Source: an uncultured SAR116 cluster alpha proteobacterium (GTDB lineage: Bacteria > Pseudomonadota > Alphaproteobacteria > Puniceispirillales > Marisalimonadaceae). Taken from it: a stretch of 40,000 nt of DNA. The translations under genes were made by a program, and so were the position numbers. Positions 24,860 to 33,229 of the stretch are shown here, piece after piece (position 1 is the stretch's first letter; the number at the start of each line of letters is the position of its first letter). The stretch spans positions 1-40,000 of the forward strand of contig CACNWE010000006.1 of NCBI GenBank assembly GCA_902623995.1. Direction: 5' to 3'. The notes below the pieces were generated by a model. That model was not told the origin of the DNA and made no database searches. It saw only the letters and a list, made by a program, of their open reading frames with translations.

Positions 24860-25564
24860 TCATCTTGCTAACTTTATAAAAATATCACCCATACCAGACC
24901 TCAATTCATTAATCGGTGTTCTATTTCTAATTGGGCAAAATCTACCTGTTATCTTATTTGCAGATATTTTCCTTAAATCTGATGGTTCGCAAAACTTAGC
25001 TTCGTGTAATATTCCAATTATTAATTTACTATCTTGTGTTTCAACTTGTTCGTAGTCTAATTCATTTCCTTTACAAAAATAATTCTTGTTAACTTTTTTA
25101 GGAAAATCTTCTTTTGTACAGGGGTTGTCTATAATTAGTGCATATACATCCTTGAAACCTTCTTGAAATTCTTTAGTGATCTTTTTAACCCGAGCATATT
25201 TCATTAGGTCGCAAACACAAGGCCAACAACATTTATAGTAGTAACCACAAATTTGTTTTTCAGTTTTATCCTCTTTTACATTTACAAATTGTGGGATTGA
25301 ACCTAATCCAATTAGTGACCCTGAAACAGCACAGTAATGTTTATTATACTCTTGAAACTCTTCAAAACTTTTATAATTATCAGAAATATGCTTGTAAAAT
25401 TTAGGTCCAGCTGCATTTCTATTTCCATCCGGAAATATTGATCGCCAGTCTTTGGATAAACTTTGGTAATATTTACCTTTGTCATCACTTGCGTAAGAAA
25501 TTACAATGTTCGTCAAAAAAAATACTAACAATAAACTAAGAAAATATTTTAACTTTAACATCAA
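24860..25564 (-). CDS. Secreted cysteine-rich protein with CCxxCxC cluster
   Basis: 234 residues with a signal peptide (about 1-26). It has ten cysteines: Cys78 (HYCAVSGS), Cys106, a tight cluster YYYKCCWPCVCDLMKY with Cys112, 113, 116 and 118, then Cys149, 164, 192 and 210. The cluster looks like a metal or redox site. His76 directly precedes Cys78, and His-x-Cys could contribute. I recognise no named family. It starts 1 nt after the stop of the FG-GAP/ASPIC gene, so the two are co-translated and probably act together in the periplasm or outside the cell. Confidence 0.72.
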   Translation of the reverse strand: MMLKLKYFLSLLLVFFLTNIVISYASDDKGKYYQSLSKDWRSIFPDGNRNAAGPKFYKHISDNYKSFEEFQEYNKHYCAVSGSLIGLGSIPQFVNVKEDKTEKQICGYYYKCCWPCVCDLMKYARVKKITKEFQEGFKDVYALIIDNPCTKEDFPKKVNKNYFCKGNELDYEQVETQDSKLIIGILHEAKFCEPSDLRKISANKITGRFCPIRNRTPINELRSGMGDIFIKLAR

Positions 25565-25565
25565 A

Positions 25566-26993
25566 TTAAATGCCCTTACTAAAAACGTAAGTTTTGTTTA
25601 ATTGACTAATTTTAAAATTATCAGATGATCCATCAGTCCATTTAATTGTAACACTTTTAACTTTTTCATCTTTTCTAAGCCCATAATGAGCAACGGGCTC
25701 CATTTGACATAAATAACCAGAACCAGCGTCAATGGTTTTTGCATGATTTCTCATATTTGTATTTAATATTACTGTAACCCCTCTTGCTGGTGCATTAAAA
25801 GCTGTTTTTGGTAAAATTCTTACGAACCTAAAAGAACTATCAATATTTGCCTTATATAATGAAAGTGGTTGTTGACCAGATTCACCGTGTGAAACTAGCA
25901 ATTCAAGGATACCATCATTATCTATGTCTGCTACAGCTGCGCCTGTACCTAATCCAAAAGGTTCTAATCCGTTGTTTAATTGAATTTGTTTTAATTTTCC
26001 ATCACTCAGAATTTTAAAAAGTTTATTAGGTTCGCCAATATTATTTACAAAAATTTCATCAAATCCATCATTATCAAAATCAGCTGCGATCACAGTTCTT
26101 ACTCTGGTCGGCTTTTTAAATGCAGCAGTTGCAACATCATTAAATTTATTTTTCTCATTAAGAAAGATCCTGTGTTCACCATTCCAATTACCACTAACAA
26201 TGTCTAATTTACCTCTATATAAAAAATCAGTTAGTGTCGTCCCTCGACCATTTTCAAATGTATCTTCAACACCTAGGTTTTCTGCAACTTCTTTAAATGT
26301 GCCATTTTCATTTATATAAAGAAAGTTTGGACCTCTTTCATTGGCAGCGAATATATCCATTTGATTACTTAAGATGTGGCCAGAAACAACTGCTCTTCCA
26401 CCGGTAATTCTGTTTATATTTAATAATGGTGCTTGATCTACTATATTTCCGTTTGTTAATTCATAAAAACGAGTTGGACCTCCATAATTTGCAACATAAA
26501 TTCCATACTTACCCTCACCATTTCTGTCAACACACACAACTGATCTTCCTGCTGTTAGATTTAAAGATTTTAAATTTTTATCAAGTTGAAATAAATCAGT
26601 TATATTTGTCTCGTTATCAAGTAATCTGTCAGAAAATTGTTTTTGACCACTATATGTGTCTGTATTGAGAAAATATAATTCTTCAAAACCATCATTATCA
26701 ATATCGCATGCGGCAACTCCAATAGTAGCTCTTTGATCATCAGCGAATAATTTATCACTATTTATATTTTCTAGTTTACCATTTTTATAAGATAAGATTA
26801 AATTAGGAAATCTAAACCCAGTTACAACAAACTCAAATCTTCCATCTTTATTAAAATCTGTTACTGAAATACCATAACTCAATCTTTTTGAGTTATTTTT
26901 GATTGAACTAGATATATCTTTGAAAAACTCAGCAAAAGCAGATTTGGACATTAGTATTATGATTACAATAATTATTGATTTCATGATTTTCAT
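25566..26993 (-). CDS. CRTAC1-like FG-GAP/VCBS repeat protein with ASPIC/UnbV domain
   Basis: A secreted protein of 475 residues with a signal peptide (about 1-21). It has at least four FG-GAP-type calcium-loop repeats: DFNKDGRFEF (46-55), DIDNDGFEEL (97-106), DFDNDGFDEI and DIDNDGILEL, spread through the first 370 residues in a beta-propeller arrangement. The C-terminal ASPIC/UnbV domain is seen as ARGVTVILNT, GSGYLCQMEPVAHYGL and VTIKWTDGSSDNF. Such proteins resemble vertebrate CRTAC1 and have surface or adhesive roles that remain undefined. A second in-frame ATG lies three codons on. The Cys-rich gene follows directly. Confidence 0.87.
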   Translation of the reverse strand: MKIMKSIIIVIIILMSKSAFAEFFKDISSSIKNNSKRLSYGISVTDFNKDGRFEFVVTGFRFPNLILSYKNGKLENINSDKLFADDQRATIGVAACDIDNDGFEELYFLNTDTYSGQKQFSDRLLDNETNITDLFQLDKNLKSLNLTAGRSVVCVDRNGEGKYGIYVANYGGPTRFYELTNGNIVDQAPLLNINRITGGRAVVSGHILSNQMDIFAANERGPNFLYINENGTFKEVAENLGVEDTFENGRGTTLTDFLYRGKLDIVSGNWNGEHRIFLNEKNKFNDVATAAFKKPTRVRTVIAADFDNDGFDEIFVNNIGEPNKLFKILSDGKLKQIQLNNGLEPFGLGTGAAVADIDNDGILELLVSHGESGQQPLSLYKANIDSSFRFVRILPKTAFNAPARGVTVILNTNMRNHAKTIDAGSGYLCQMEPVAHYGLRKDEKVKSVTIKWTDGSSDNFKISQLNKTYVFSKGI

Positions 26994-27143
26994 ATATTGT
27001 TTTAATAATAATTTTCAATAGATATAATTTATGAATGTAGATTTTGAGTATAAAGAATTGTAATTAGTTAAATAAAGATTATATGATTTTATAATTTAAT
27101 ATGTCTCCAATTACATTTAATTCTTATCTCGATCAACTGATTA

Positions 27144-27881
27144 ATGAATAGCTTTCAAAATAAAATCCCTCCTTTTTTTGTTCACTTGTTTACAGGTTCT
27201 GGGATAATTTTTAGTTTCTTGGCATTAGTGAATGTTATTGAAGGTAACAAGTTACAAACTTTCATGTTTTTGGGAATCGCATTAGTAATTGACATCGTTG
27301 ATGGAACTTTGGCCAGAAAGTACAAAACCGAAATTTTTTTTCCAAATATAGATGGTAAAACTTTGGATACGATAATTGATTATATTAATTACATTTTTAT
27401 ACCTTGTATAATGCTATACAAATTTAATTATTTGCCTCAAAATTTTACAATAATCTTTCCGATCATCATCATATGTGTTTCACTATATTCATACACTAAT
27501 ACCAAGTTGATAGATACGTCATTTTCTTATGTAGGGTTTCCTTCAATATGGAATATTGTTATTTTATATTTAGAAATTTTGAGTTTTGATCAATTTATTA
27601 ATTTATTAATAATCTCATTTTTTATTTTTCTTAAGTTTATTCCCTTCAAAGTTTTTCACCCGATGCGTTACAAAAAATTAAAAAAAATAAACATTTTAGT
27701 ATTATTTGGAACACTTCTTATGAGTTCTATTTTACTGGTAGATAATTCAAAGCTGAAATTTTTAATTGATTGGTATTTTTATTTTTTTATTTTGTGGATA
27801 ATTTTTAATAGTTATTTCGTTCTATTCGTGATCTTTTCTAACTTATTTTCATATAATGATAATCGGAAATTAAAAAAGTAA
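27144..27881 (+). CDS. pcs: Phosphatidylcholine synthase
   Basis: Condenses CDP-diacylglycerol with choline to give phosphatidylcholine in the inner membrane. The CDP-alcohol phosphotransferase motif is complete, with the long spacer typical of Pcs: Asp50, Asp53-Gly54, Ala57-Arg58, Gly71, Asp75 and Asp79 in DIVDGTLAR and DGKTLDTIIDYINYIF. The N-terminus PPFFVHLFTGSGIIFSFLAL also matches Pcs. About eight hydrophobic segments, 245 residues. It supports an alphaproteobacterial origin, since Pcs is common there. It needs external choline, and no choline importer is in the window. A 16-codon ORF (27101-27151) overlaps the start but is probably chance. Confidence 0.9.
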   Translation: MNSFQNKIPPFFVHLFTGSGIIFSFLALVNVIEGNKLQTFMFLGIALVIDIVDGTLARKYKTEIFFPNIDGKTLDTIIDYINYIFIPCIMLYKFNYLPQNFTIIFPIIIICVSLYSYTNTKLIDTSFSYVGFPSIWNIVILYLEILSFDQFINLLIISFFIFLKFIPFKVFHPMRYKKLKKINILVLFGTLLMSSILLVDNSKLKFLIDWYFYFFILWIIFNSYFVLFVIFSNLFSYNDNRKLKK

Positions 27882-27990
27882 ATTGGGCTATTTTTTAACA
27901 TTAATAAGATAACCTAAGTTGTTGTTGTTTTAAAAATAAATATTAAGAATATCATTTATAATTTTATATCGATTTATTTGGCTTAGGTAA

Positions 27991-29958
27991 TTACTTGTGC
28001 CAACCTAAATTGTCCATAACTTTAATAATTTTATTAAATTGTTTAGACCAAATAAAATTAGCTGGATTTGCCCTGCTGGTAAACATGGCTTTAGTATATT
28101 TATTTTCTAATTGATTGTATTCTAGAAAATATTTTTTCTGATTATCAAAATCTTTTTCTTGTTCAAAAACATACAAAAGAAATATGTGTGCATATCCTGA
28201 GTTTCCACAAAAAGGACTTTTGCAATTATCAATTTCATCAGAAGTTTTTCTGTTTAAAATAATTTTTTTAGCCAATTGCTTAACTGCTTCTAGATCATCA
28301 TTTAAAAAACTTGCTTGCATATAAAAAGACGTAAATGTATCAGTGGGATTATTATCTAGTTCAAATAATTTTTTAAAAGAAGCCGTTGCTTGCTTAAACT
28401 TGTTACAAAGGGTAAAAACTTCTCCTGCTAATCCATATTGATAAGAATTGTTATTTATCAGGCTATAACCTTTTTCTGCAAATTCTCCAGCTTTTTTGAG
28501 GCCACCCCATTCATTGGCTCTATCTCCGTCACGATTTAAGATATGTACCGAAGCTAAAAAATAACCTTGCGCTAAATATGCATCAGCCTTGTCGGGATTT
28601 ATTTCAATTGCTTTAGTTGCAAACTCCATTGCTTTTGCAAAACATGCAGTTGACGCTGCTCTTCGTTCTTTTTTTGATGCTTTATTACTTTTTGGTTTAC
28701 AAAACCCAAGTCTAAATTTGTAATGATGTTTCCATGCTTGACTTAAATTATGCGCATATCCATTTGGATTAATTTTATATAGCTTGTCTAAGGCTTTTTC
28801 ATAATCAGAATAACCTTCTCTAGACCACTTTTCCCTTTCTTTTGCAGCAAATTGCAGAAGTCTTAATTCTTCTATTGTTTCAATATCGTCATTTGACACA
28901 CGAATTTTATCCTCTTCAAGATTGAATTTAGAAAGAACTGAGAGCACCAATTCATCTTGAACTTTAAATAAGTCATCAGTTTTAGAATTTTTTAATTGTG
29001 AAAGAAGTATTTGATTATTTTTTATATCACGAATTTCAATATTCGTTCTCATATTTTTTCCAAAAACCGTTACAGAACCACTCAGTAGGTATCTTACGTT
29101 ATAACTATTAATTAATTCTTTTTTTTGCAGATTTTTTTTTGCTGCTAACAGACTGGTATTCTTAGAAAGTACTTTTAAATTTTCATAACCTGACAAACCA
29201 CCTACAAATAGATCAAGCATACTCTCTGATATAAAATTATGTTCAGATGAATTTGCTAAATTTTGAAATGGAAGAACAAGAACGACTTGTTTGTCTTCTA
29301 AGCTAGGATCTTTCAAGTGTTCATTTTTTTTGTAGAATTGAAATGAGAAAAACCCTAAAAGCAACACTGCTAATAACCCAATAGAACTTAAAGCGACAAC
29401 GTTTATCTTTGCTCTTGTAATGCTAGATCTTCTTTGCGAAGGATCTAAGAGTACATCAAATGCATGAAATTCATTTTGTTTTACTTTTTGAACGCCAAGA
29501 TCATTAAATGTGATTTTTGTTTTAGGAACCACAAAATCATATACACTCTTGGATATAGTTATTCCGTTTGGTTGTGCAAGAGCCTCCAAACGTGCTGCAA
29601 TATTAACTCCATCTCCAATAAGATTACCATCTTTATTAACTACATCTCCCATATTTATACCAATGCGAAACTCTAAATTCATTTCAGTTTTATTAGACAG
29701 ATTTCTTTTATTTATTTCATTCTGGAATTCTACACCACATTCAACTGCATTTACCGCACTTTGAAATTCTGCTAGCACTGAGTCTCCAGCTGTATTAAAT
29801 ATTGATCCATTATATTTTTTTAAAAGTTTATTAAGTATTATTTCGCATGCATTATAGCTTTGTAGAGTTCCATTTTCATCTACTTCCATGTGTTTGGAGT
29901 AGCCCACAACATCAACTACAAATATAACAGCTATTTTACGATTTATCTCAGGCGACAT
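27991..29958 (-). CDS. Class III cyclase-like protein with TolB-like and TPR regions
   Basis: 655 residues: cyclase domain (about 6-170), one transmembrane helix (187-208), a TolB-N-like domain (about 225-335, LVLPFQNLANSSEHNF and YLLSGSVTVFG) and a C-terminal TPR-type region (about 380-640, for example ATKAIEINPDKADAYLAQGY). Metal aspartates Asp16 (FVVDVVGYSKHM) and Asp59 (NTAGDSVLAEF) are present, as are Asn119 and Arg123. The purine-specifying positions are unusual: Asn55 where Lys is expected and Asn112 where Asp or Thr is expected. Activity or nucleotide preference may therefore differ. This architecture is common in Rhizobiales-type alphaproteobacteria. Standalone gene. Confidence 0.87.
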   Translation of the reverse strand: MSPEINRKIAVIFVVDVVGYSKHMEVDENGTLQSYNACEIILNKLLKKYNGSIFNTAGDSVLAEFQSAVNAVECGVEFQNEINKRNLSNKTEMNLEFRIGINMGDVVNKDGNLIGDGVNIAARLEALAQPNGITISKSVYDFVVPKTKITFNDLGVQKVKQNEFHAFDVLLDPSQRRSSITRAKINVVALSSIGLLAVLLLGFFSFQFYKKNEHLKDPSLEDKQVVLVLPFQNLANSSEHNFISESMLDLFVGGLSGYENLKVLSKNTSLLAAKKNLQKKELINSYNVRYLLSGSVTVFGKNMRTNIEIRDIKNNQILLSQLKNSKTDDLFKVQDELVLSVLSKFNLEEDKIRVSNDDIETIEELRLLQFAAKEREKWSREGYSDYEKALDKLYKINPNGYAHNLSQAWKHHYKFRLGFCKPKSNKASKKERRAASTACFAKAMEFATKAIEINPDKADAYLAQGYFLASVHILNRDGDRANEWGGLKKAGEFAEKGYSLINNNSYQYGLAGEVFTLCNKFKQATASFKKLFELDNNPTDTFTSFYMQASFLNDDLEAVKQLAKKIILNRKTSDEIDNCKSPFCGNSGYAHIFLLYVFEQEKDFDNQKKYFLEYNQLENKYTKAMFTSRANPANFIWSKQFNKIIKVMDNLGWHK

Positions 29959-30058
29959 AATTTAAGATTAATGAGATTAAAATTTTTTACAAGATTGAAT
30001 TAATTTAAGAAGTAAGATGCTTGGCACGTATCCGTGTTTACTATTAAGGCGTTGCAAA

Positions 30059-30619
30059 TTAAGGAGAGAGCCATTCCCCTTCCCAATTGGTTGACTTTTT
30101 GTAATGAGCACGAATATGTTTTACCCCTAGAAGAAGTAGTTGCATTGATTGTATATCACACACTAATACAGCAAAACGTCTCTGATCTGGATTATAATTA
30201 TAGGCAAGTGAGCTTTCAATAACGGTGCCAGGACTAGGAATAGTTCCATAAGCTACCCTAGAGTTAGTAGGAATGTCTCTCCAGTATGGAATAGTAATGT
30301 CTCCAACCTTCACTTCAACAATAACGTCCATCTGAATTTGTAATTGTACTTTTGGCAACCAAATGTGAATTCCAGCACGAGGGTTCTCCTTGAGAGCAAA
30401 CATTTTTGAAGAAGTGGTATCAGTGTGGAACTCTATCTGGTTATCTTTCTGATTACACCGTCTCATTACTAAAGTGCGGGCATTGGGAAAACCATCTGCA
30501 CCTAATGTTACAAAGGTAGGGTGTCTTGCCGGCGATTTTTTATCAGCCTTTCCGCGATAAATTTGTGCCCAGCCAAACTCCAAAAAATCATCTAATTTTT
30601 GAAAATCTTTCATTTGCAT
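30059..30619 (-). CDS. Pyridoxamine-phosphate-oxidase-related FMN-binding protein
   Basis: 186 residues with the PNPOx arrangement: FGWAQIYRGKADKKSPARHP (15-34), FVTLGADGFPNARTLVMRRC (36-55), FHTDTTSSKMFALKENPRAG and IHIWLPK, then a C-terminal region with YGTIPSPGT. It belongs to the FMN-binding 'Pyridox_ox_2'-like group rather than canonical PdxH, because the RxxxPLR substrate tail is missing. Codon use is visibly less AT-biased than in neighbouring genes. It lies just left of the first attachment-site repeat. Confidence 0.82.
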   Translation of the reverse strand: MQMKDFQKLDDFLEFGWAQIYRGKADKKSPARHPTFVTLGADGFPNARTLVMRRCNQKDNQIEFHTDTTSSKMFALKENPRAGIHIWLPKVQLQIQMDVIVEVKVGDITIPYWRDIPTNSRVAYGTIPSPGTVIESSLAYNYNPDQRRFAVLVCDIQSMQLLLLGVKHIRAHYKKSTNWEGEWLSP

Positions 30620-30760
30620 AATACTTAAAATTGAATGGTTGGATTGTAAACTAGAATAATGTACAAGATACTTATTAAAAATTTCATGCTTACACCTTTA
30701 TAGATTTACTAAGAAAAGCATTATATACCTATAAGTCAAGAATATATGCAAAAAAAGGAA

Positions 30761-30934
30761 TAACCTGACGACTGATAAATATGATGGTTGGTATAACTAA
30801 ACTCCTATTAGGCTTAAAACACAAAAAACCCAAAAACCAAAGTTTTTGAGGGTGATCTAAGTCATTGATTTTATTAATATAGTTGGTTGCAGGGGTAGGA
30901 TTTGAACCTACGACCTTCAGGTTATGAGCCTGAC
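30761..30934. repeat. Direct repeat copy 1 (attachment-site remnant)
   Basis: An imperfect direct repeat of the block at 39490-39642. Shared elements in order: AACCTGAC(G/A)AC, GGTTGG(T/C)ATAA, a terminator hairpin, TGATCTAA(G/A)TCATTGATTT, ATATAGTTGGTTGC, and the 3' half of an initiator tRNA ending at the anticodon stem (GAGCCTGAC on the plus strand). Identity stops sharply at 30934, where the sequences differ (GTTTTTT against TCTTTTCC). This is the pattern left by tyrosine-recombinase integration at a tRNA 3' end with crossover at the anticodon region. Confidence 0.82.
30822..30853 (-). terminator. tRNA-associated terminator, copy 1
   Basis: On the minus strand a 9-bp stem (CTCAAAAAC / GTTTTTGGG with one U-G pair) and loop TTTG is followed by TTTTTTG. 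It lies about 30 nt beyond the CCA end of the tRNA fragment, as the native terminator of the tRNA gene would. The second copy keeps the hairpin with different loop and stem bases. Confidence 0.65.
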
Positions 30935-30935
30935 G
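30884..30935 (-). tRNA. Initiator tRNA-Met (CAU), 3' half only
   Basis: The minus strand reads CGTCAGGCTCATAACCTGAA, then GGTCGTAGGTTCAAATCC, then TACCCCTGCAACCA. This matches the 3' half of an initiator tRNA: anticodon arm TCAGG-CTCATAA-CCTGA, variable loop, T arm GTAGG-TTCAAAT-CCTAC, acceptor strand and encoded CCA. The sequence 5' of CGTCAGG is unrelated, so there is no D arm or 5' acceptor strand. It is a remnant, not a functional gene. The 3GC block of the initiator stem reads AGG/CCT instead of GGG/CCC. Confidence 0.8.
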
Positions 30936-30963
30936 TTTTTTAGGGATTTTAAGGGTTTTTTGT

Positions 30964-31024
30964 AATGTTTAGCTATAAGTTTAGCTATGAAATCTACTTC
31001 GCTTAAAATTTATAGCTAAACATT
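30964..31024. repeat. 15-bp inverted repeat with TAGCTAAAC units
   Basis: AATGTTTAGCTATAA (30964-30978) is repeated exactly in inverse orientation as TTATAGCTAAACATT (31010-31024), with 31 nt between. A third unit, TTTAGCTAT (30980-30988), sits in direct orientation to the left arm. It starts 30 nt right of the attachment remnant. Such spaced repeats beside an att core are typical of integrase arm-binding or excisionase sites, but a transcription-factor operator is also possible. Confidence 0.6.
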
Positions 31025-31104
31025 TTTAACCTGACGAACTTTAGTAAGGTTTATGTTGCCTGACGACCTCACTAATATTTAAATTAATATTATAAGGTGA
31101 ATTT

Positions 31105-31186
31105 AATATTATTAGTTAAAAGGAAATTAATTTGAAGAATTGATTTTAATAAAGAGACTATTAAAAAATATGAGTATAAATATTAA
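31105..31186 (+). pseudogene. Deleted copy of the mandelate-racemase-family gene (scar)
   Basis: The segment repeats both ends of the gene at 36931-38025. Left part: TTTAATATTATTAG, AAAAGGAAATTAATTTGAAG, matching the upstream region, ribosome binding site, TTG start and second codon of that gene. Right part (31139-31186): 16 codons giving IDFNKETIKKYEYKY and stop, identical in protein to its last 15 residues, with two silent changes. The junction is out of frame by one base and about 1,040 bp are missing. It shows that a second copy of this gene once existed at the left end of the island. Confidence 0.85.
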
Positions 31187-31432
31187 AATTATTTAAACTC
31201 AAAATTTTAACTAATCTTAACAAATTTTTTTGCTAAAAAAAAATGAAGTACCAAACTAGGGGGGAATGATACTTCACTGAATAGGAGGAATATATATTGA
31301 CTGTATTGTTTTTTTTCTGTTAAGCTAGGTATCAAAGTGATATCGAATAAAAAAACTAAATATTATTAAAATATCGACAATTATATAAGAATTTTATTAT
31401 TTTTTTATAAAGAGTTAATAATAATTCATATT

Positions 31433-32983
31433 TTAATTATTTTTTTGCATCTCGTTAATTATATTTGTAACACCTATACCAACGGCTTCGTAGGCATCAT
31501 ATATTTCATCTGCTCCTGAATTTTCTAATATTTTTGTATTTTCATTTGATCTTGTTGGGACTATGATTTTTCCTATAAAGCCGTATCTTCTAGCTTGTAA
31601 AGTAGACCAATTTTGTGCATGAAATTCTGGTAATGCGAGTACAATAACTTTTAATTTTCCAAATCTTAATTTAGACCAAAATCCTGGATCTTCAGCATCA
31701 GCGAATGCCACCCTGTTTCCTTCTGATAATTTATTTAAAGCTATTTCTGTATCAGCGTCAACGCCTACAACTTTTATACCTTTCTCAGTTAATTTATTAA
31801 AAATTGAACTCCCAATTCTACCCATACCGACAATCATGATCTCAGCTTCTCCAAAAGTATGTGGTTGCTCATCAGGATGATGTTTTTCTCTTTCAAATTT
31901 TATTAAAAAATTTTCAAGATATACAAAAATTTCATGAACATATTTATTCAACACGGAACCAATAATAAAGCTAATACATACTGACAATACTAGAATAGCT
32001 AAAATCTTTTGGTCTATTATATTTAAATCATACCAATATGTAGCAACTATGAGACTAAATTCTGAATAAGTTATTAATGAGATTGAAATTAAGAACGAAG
32101 AATATGCTCTCAAATTAAAGAAGATTAGTAGAAAAAATAAAGATAAAAACTTAACTACTAGCAATAAAATTAAGAAGAATGAATTTAAAATAATTTCCTG
32201 ATTAAGATTTAATTTCATTCCAAGAGATACAAAAAATGCTACTAGTAAAATCTCTCTTAAACTCCATATCTTTTCACCTAATCTATCAGCAAATTTAATG
32301 TTTGATAACATCATTCCCATTATTAGGGCACCTAATTCTCCCGACAAACCAAGTTTTTCAAACAAATATCCTCCTAAAAAGAGACCAATTATTACAGAAG
32401 TAAGCAGTTGTAATTCTTCATTTGATTGTAATTTTTCTAAAACGATTTTTACTATTGGAATGCATAAAGGAGTAAATAAAAGAAGAAGTGTATAAAATGA
32501 TAAATTAGTTTCATTTGTATAAAGTAATAAAAAAAGAGCTAAAATATCTTGAAAAATTAAAATTAAGATTGAGTTTCTCCCATGAAAAGAATTAATTTCT
32601 TTTCGATCCTCGAGAGATTTTGAGGCTATTACTGTGCTTGAAAAAGTTAAAATAATACAAAGCAAAATTTTTGCTTCGAAATCTATGTTTAAATTTAATA
32701 AAATAAAATAAATTAGTGTTATTAATAAAGAATGGAGAAAAAAAACATTTAAAAAGCTTAAACTTAGAAATGAAGAAGGTTTTACCTTTAAGCCTATAGA
32801 AAAAAGTAATAATTCAACACCAATTTTTGAGGGTATTGACAAAATTTCATCATTATCTGAAAAACTTATGTATGAGAAGAAATATCCAGAGGTTATAAAA
32901 CCAATTAAAATTGGTAATGATAAAACCTTGAAAATAAAACCAAAAAATAAAGCTCCACTCAACCAAATTAAGATCAAATCCAT
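31433..32983 (-). CDS. Kef-type cation:proton antiporter with RCK-N domain
   Basis: 516 residues: an N-terminal CPA2 antiporter domain with about 12 TM segments (1-345), including the FQDILAL segment (144-150) with the conserved Asp146, then a linker with HHPDEQPH and a C-terminal RCK/TrkA-N domain (371-516) with the nucleotide motif VGMGRIGSS (375-383) and acidic VDAD at the strand end. It exports K+ or exchanges cations for protons, gated by NAD(H) or a related ligand. First intact gene inside the island; transcribed towards the attachment remnant. Confidence 0.9.
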   Translation of the reverse strand: MDLILIWLSGALFFGFIFKVLSLPILIGFITSGYFFSYISFSDNDEILSIPSKIGVELLLFSIGLKVKPSSFLSLSFLNVFFLHSLLITLIYFILLNLNIDFEAKILLCIILTFSSTVIASKSLEDRKEINSFHGRNSILILIFQDILALFLLLYTNETNLSFYTLLLLFTPLCIPIVKIVLEKLQSNEELQLLTSVIIGLFLGGYLFEKLGLSGELGALIMGMMLSNIKFADRLGEKIWSLREILLVAFFVSLGMKLNLNQEIILNSFFLILLLVVKFLSLFFLLIFFNLRAYSSFLISISLITYSEFSLIVATYWYDLNIIDQKILAILVLSVCISFIIGSVLNKYVHEIFVYLENFLIKFEREKHHPDEQPHTFGEAEIMIVGMGRIGSSIFNKLTEKGIKVVGVDADTEIALNKLSEGNRVAFADAEDPGFWSKLRFGKLKVIVLALPEFHAQNWSTLQARRYGFIGKIIVPTRSNENTKILENSGADEIYDAYEAVGIGVTNIINEMQKNN

Positions 32984-33229
32984 ACAGTAATATAGAATTA
33001 AATGATAAAAAAGTGTAAAAATAATAACTCGCGTGACCTTTTTTTATATTTTGATGTTTTGTTTGATGAAAACTTCATCAATTCACAATGAAATTTATGA
33101 TATATTTATTTCTAAATTAGATTTCATTAAACTAATTAATTGCAAGGACAGAATTAACTTAAAGCTTTATGATTGATATCTAGACCTTATTTAGTTGCCC
33201 GATAAATTATTCATTTTTTTAAGATAAGA

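Larger units (their letters stand above)
30620..31432. other. Non-coding island boundary region
   Basis: 813 nt without an intact gene. It contains the first tRNA-derived attachment repeat (30761-30934), an inverted repeat with TAGCTAAAC units (30964-31024), two CCTGACGA copies (31030-31037, 31059-31066) and the enolase-superfamily gene scar (31105-31186). From 31190 to 31432 I see only AT-rich sequence, with GGGGGGAA at 31259-31266 and a GAGGAA at 31284-31289 that lead to no visible ORF. Confidence 0.7.

Noticed and set aside
27101-27151. 16-codon ORF overlapping the start of the phosphatidylcholine synthase gene
   Set aside because: Could be a leader peptide, but it has no ribosome binding site and no attenuator-like hairpins.
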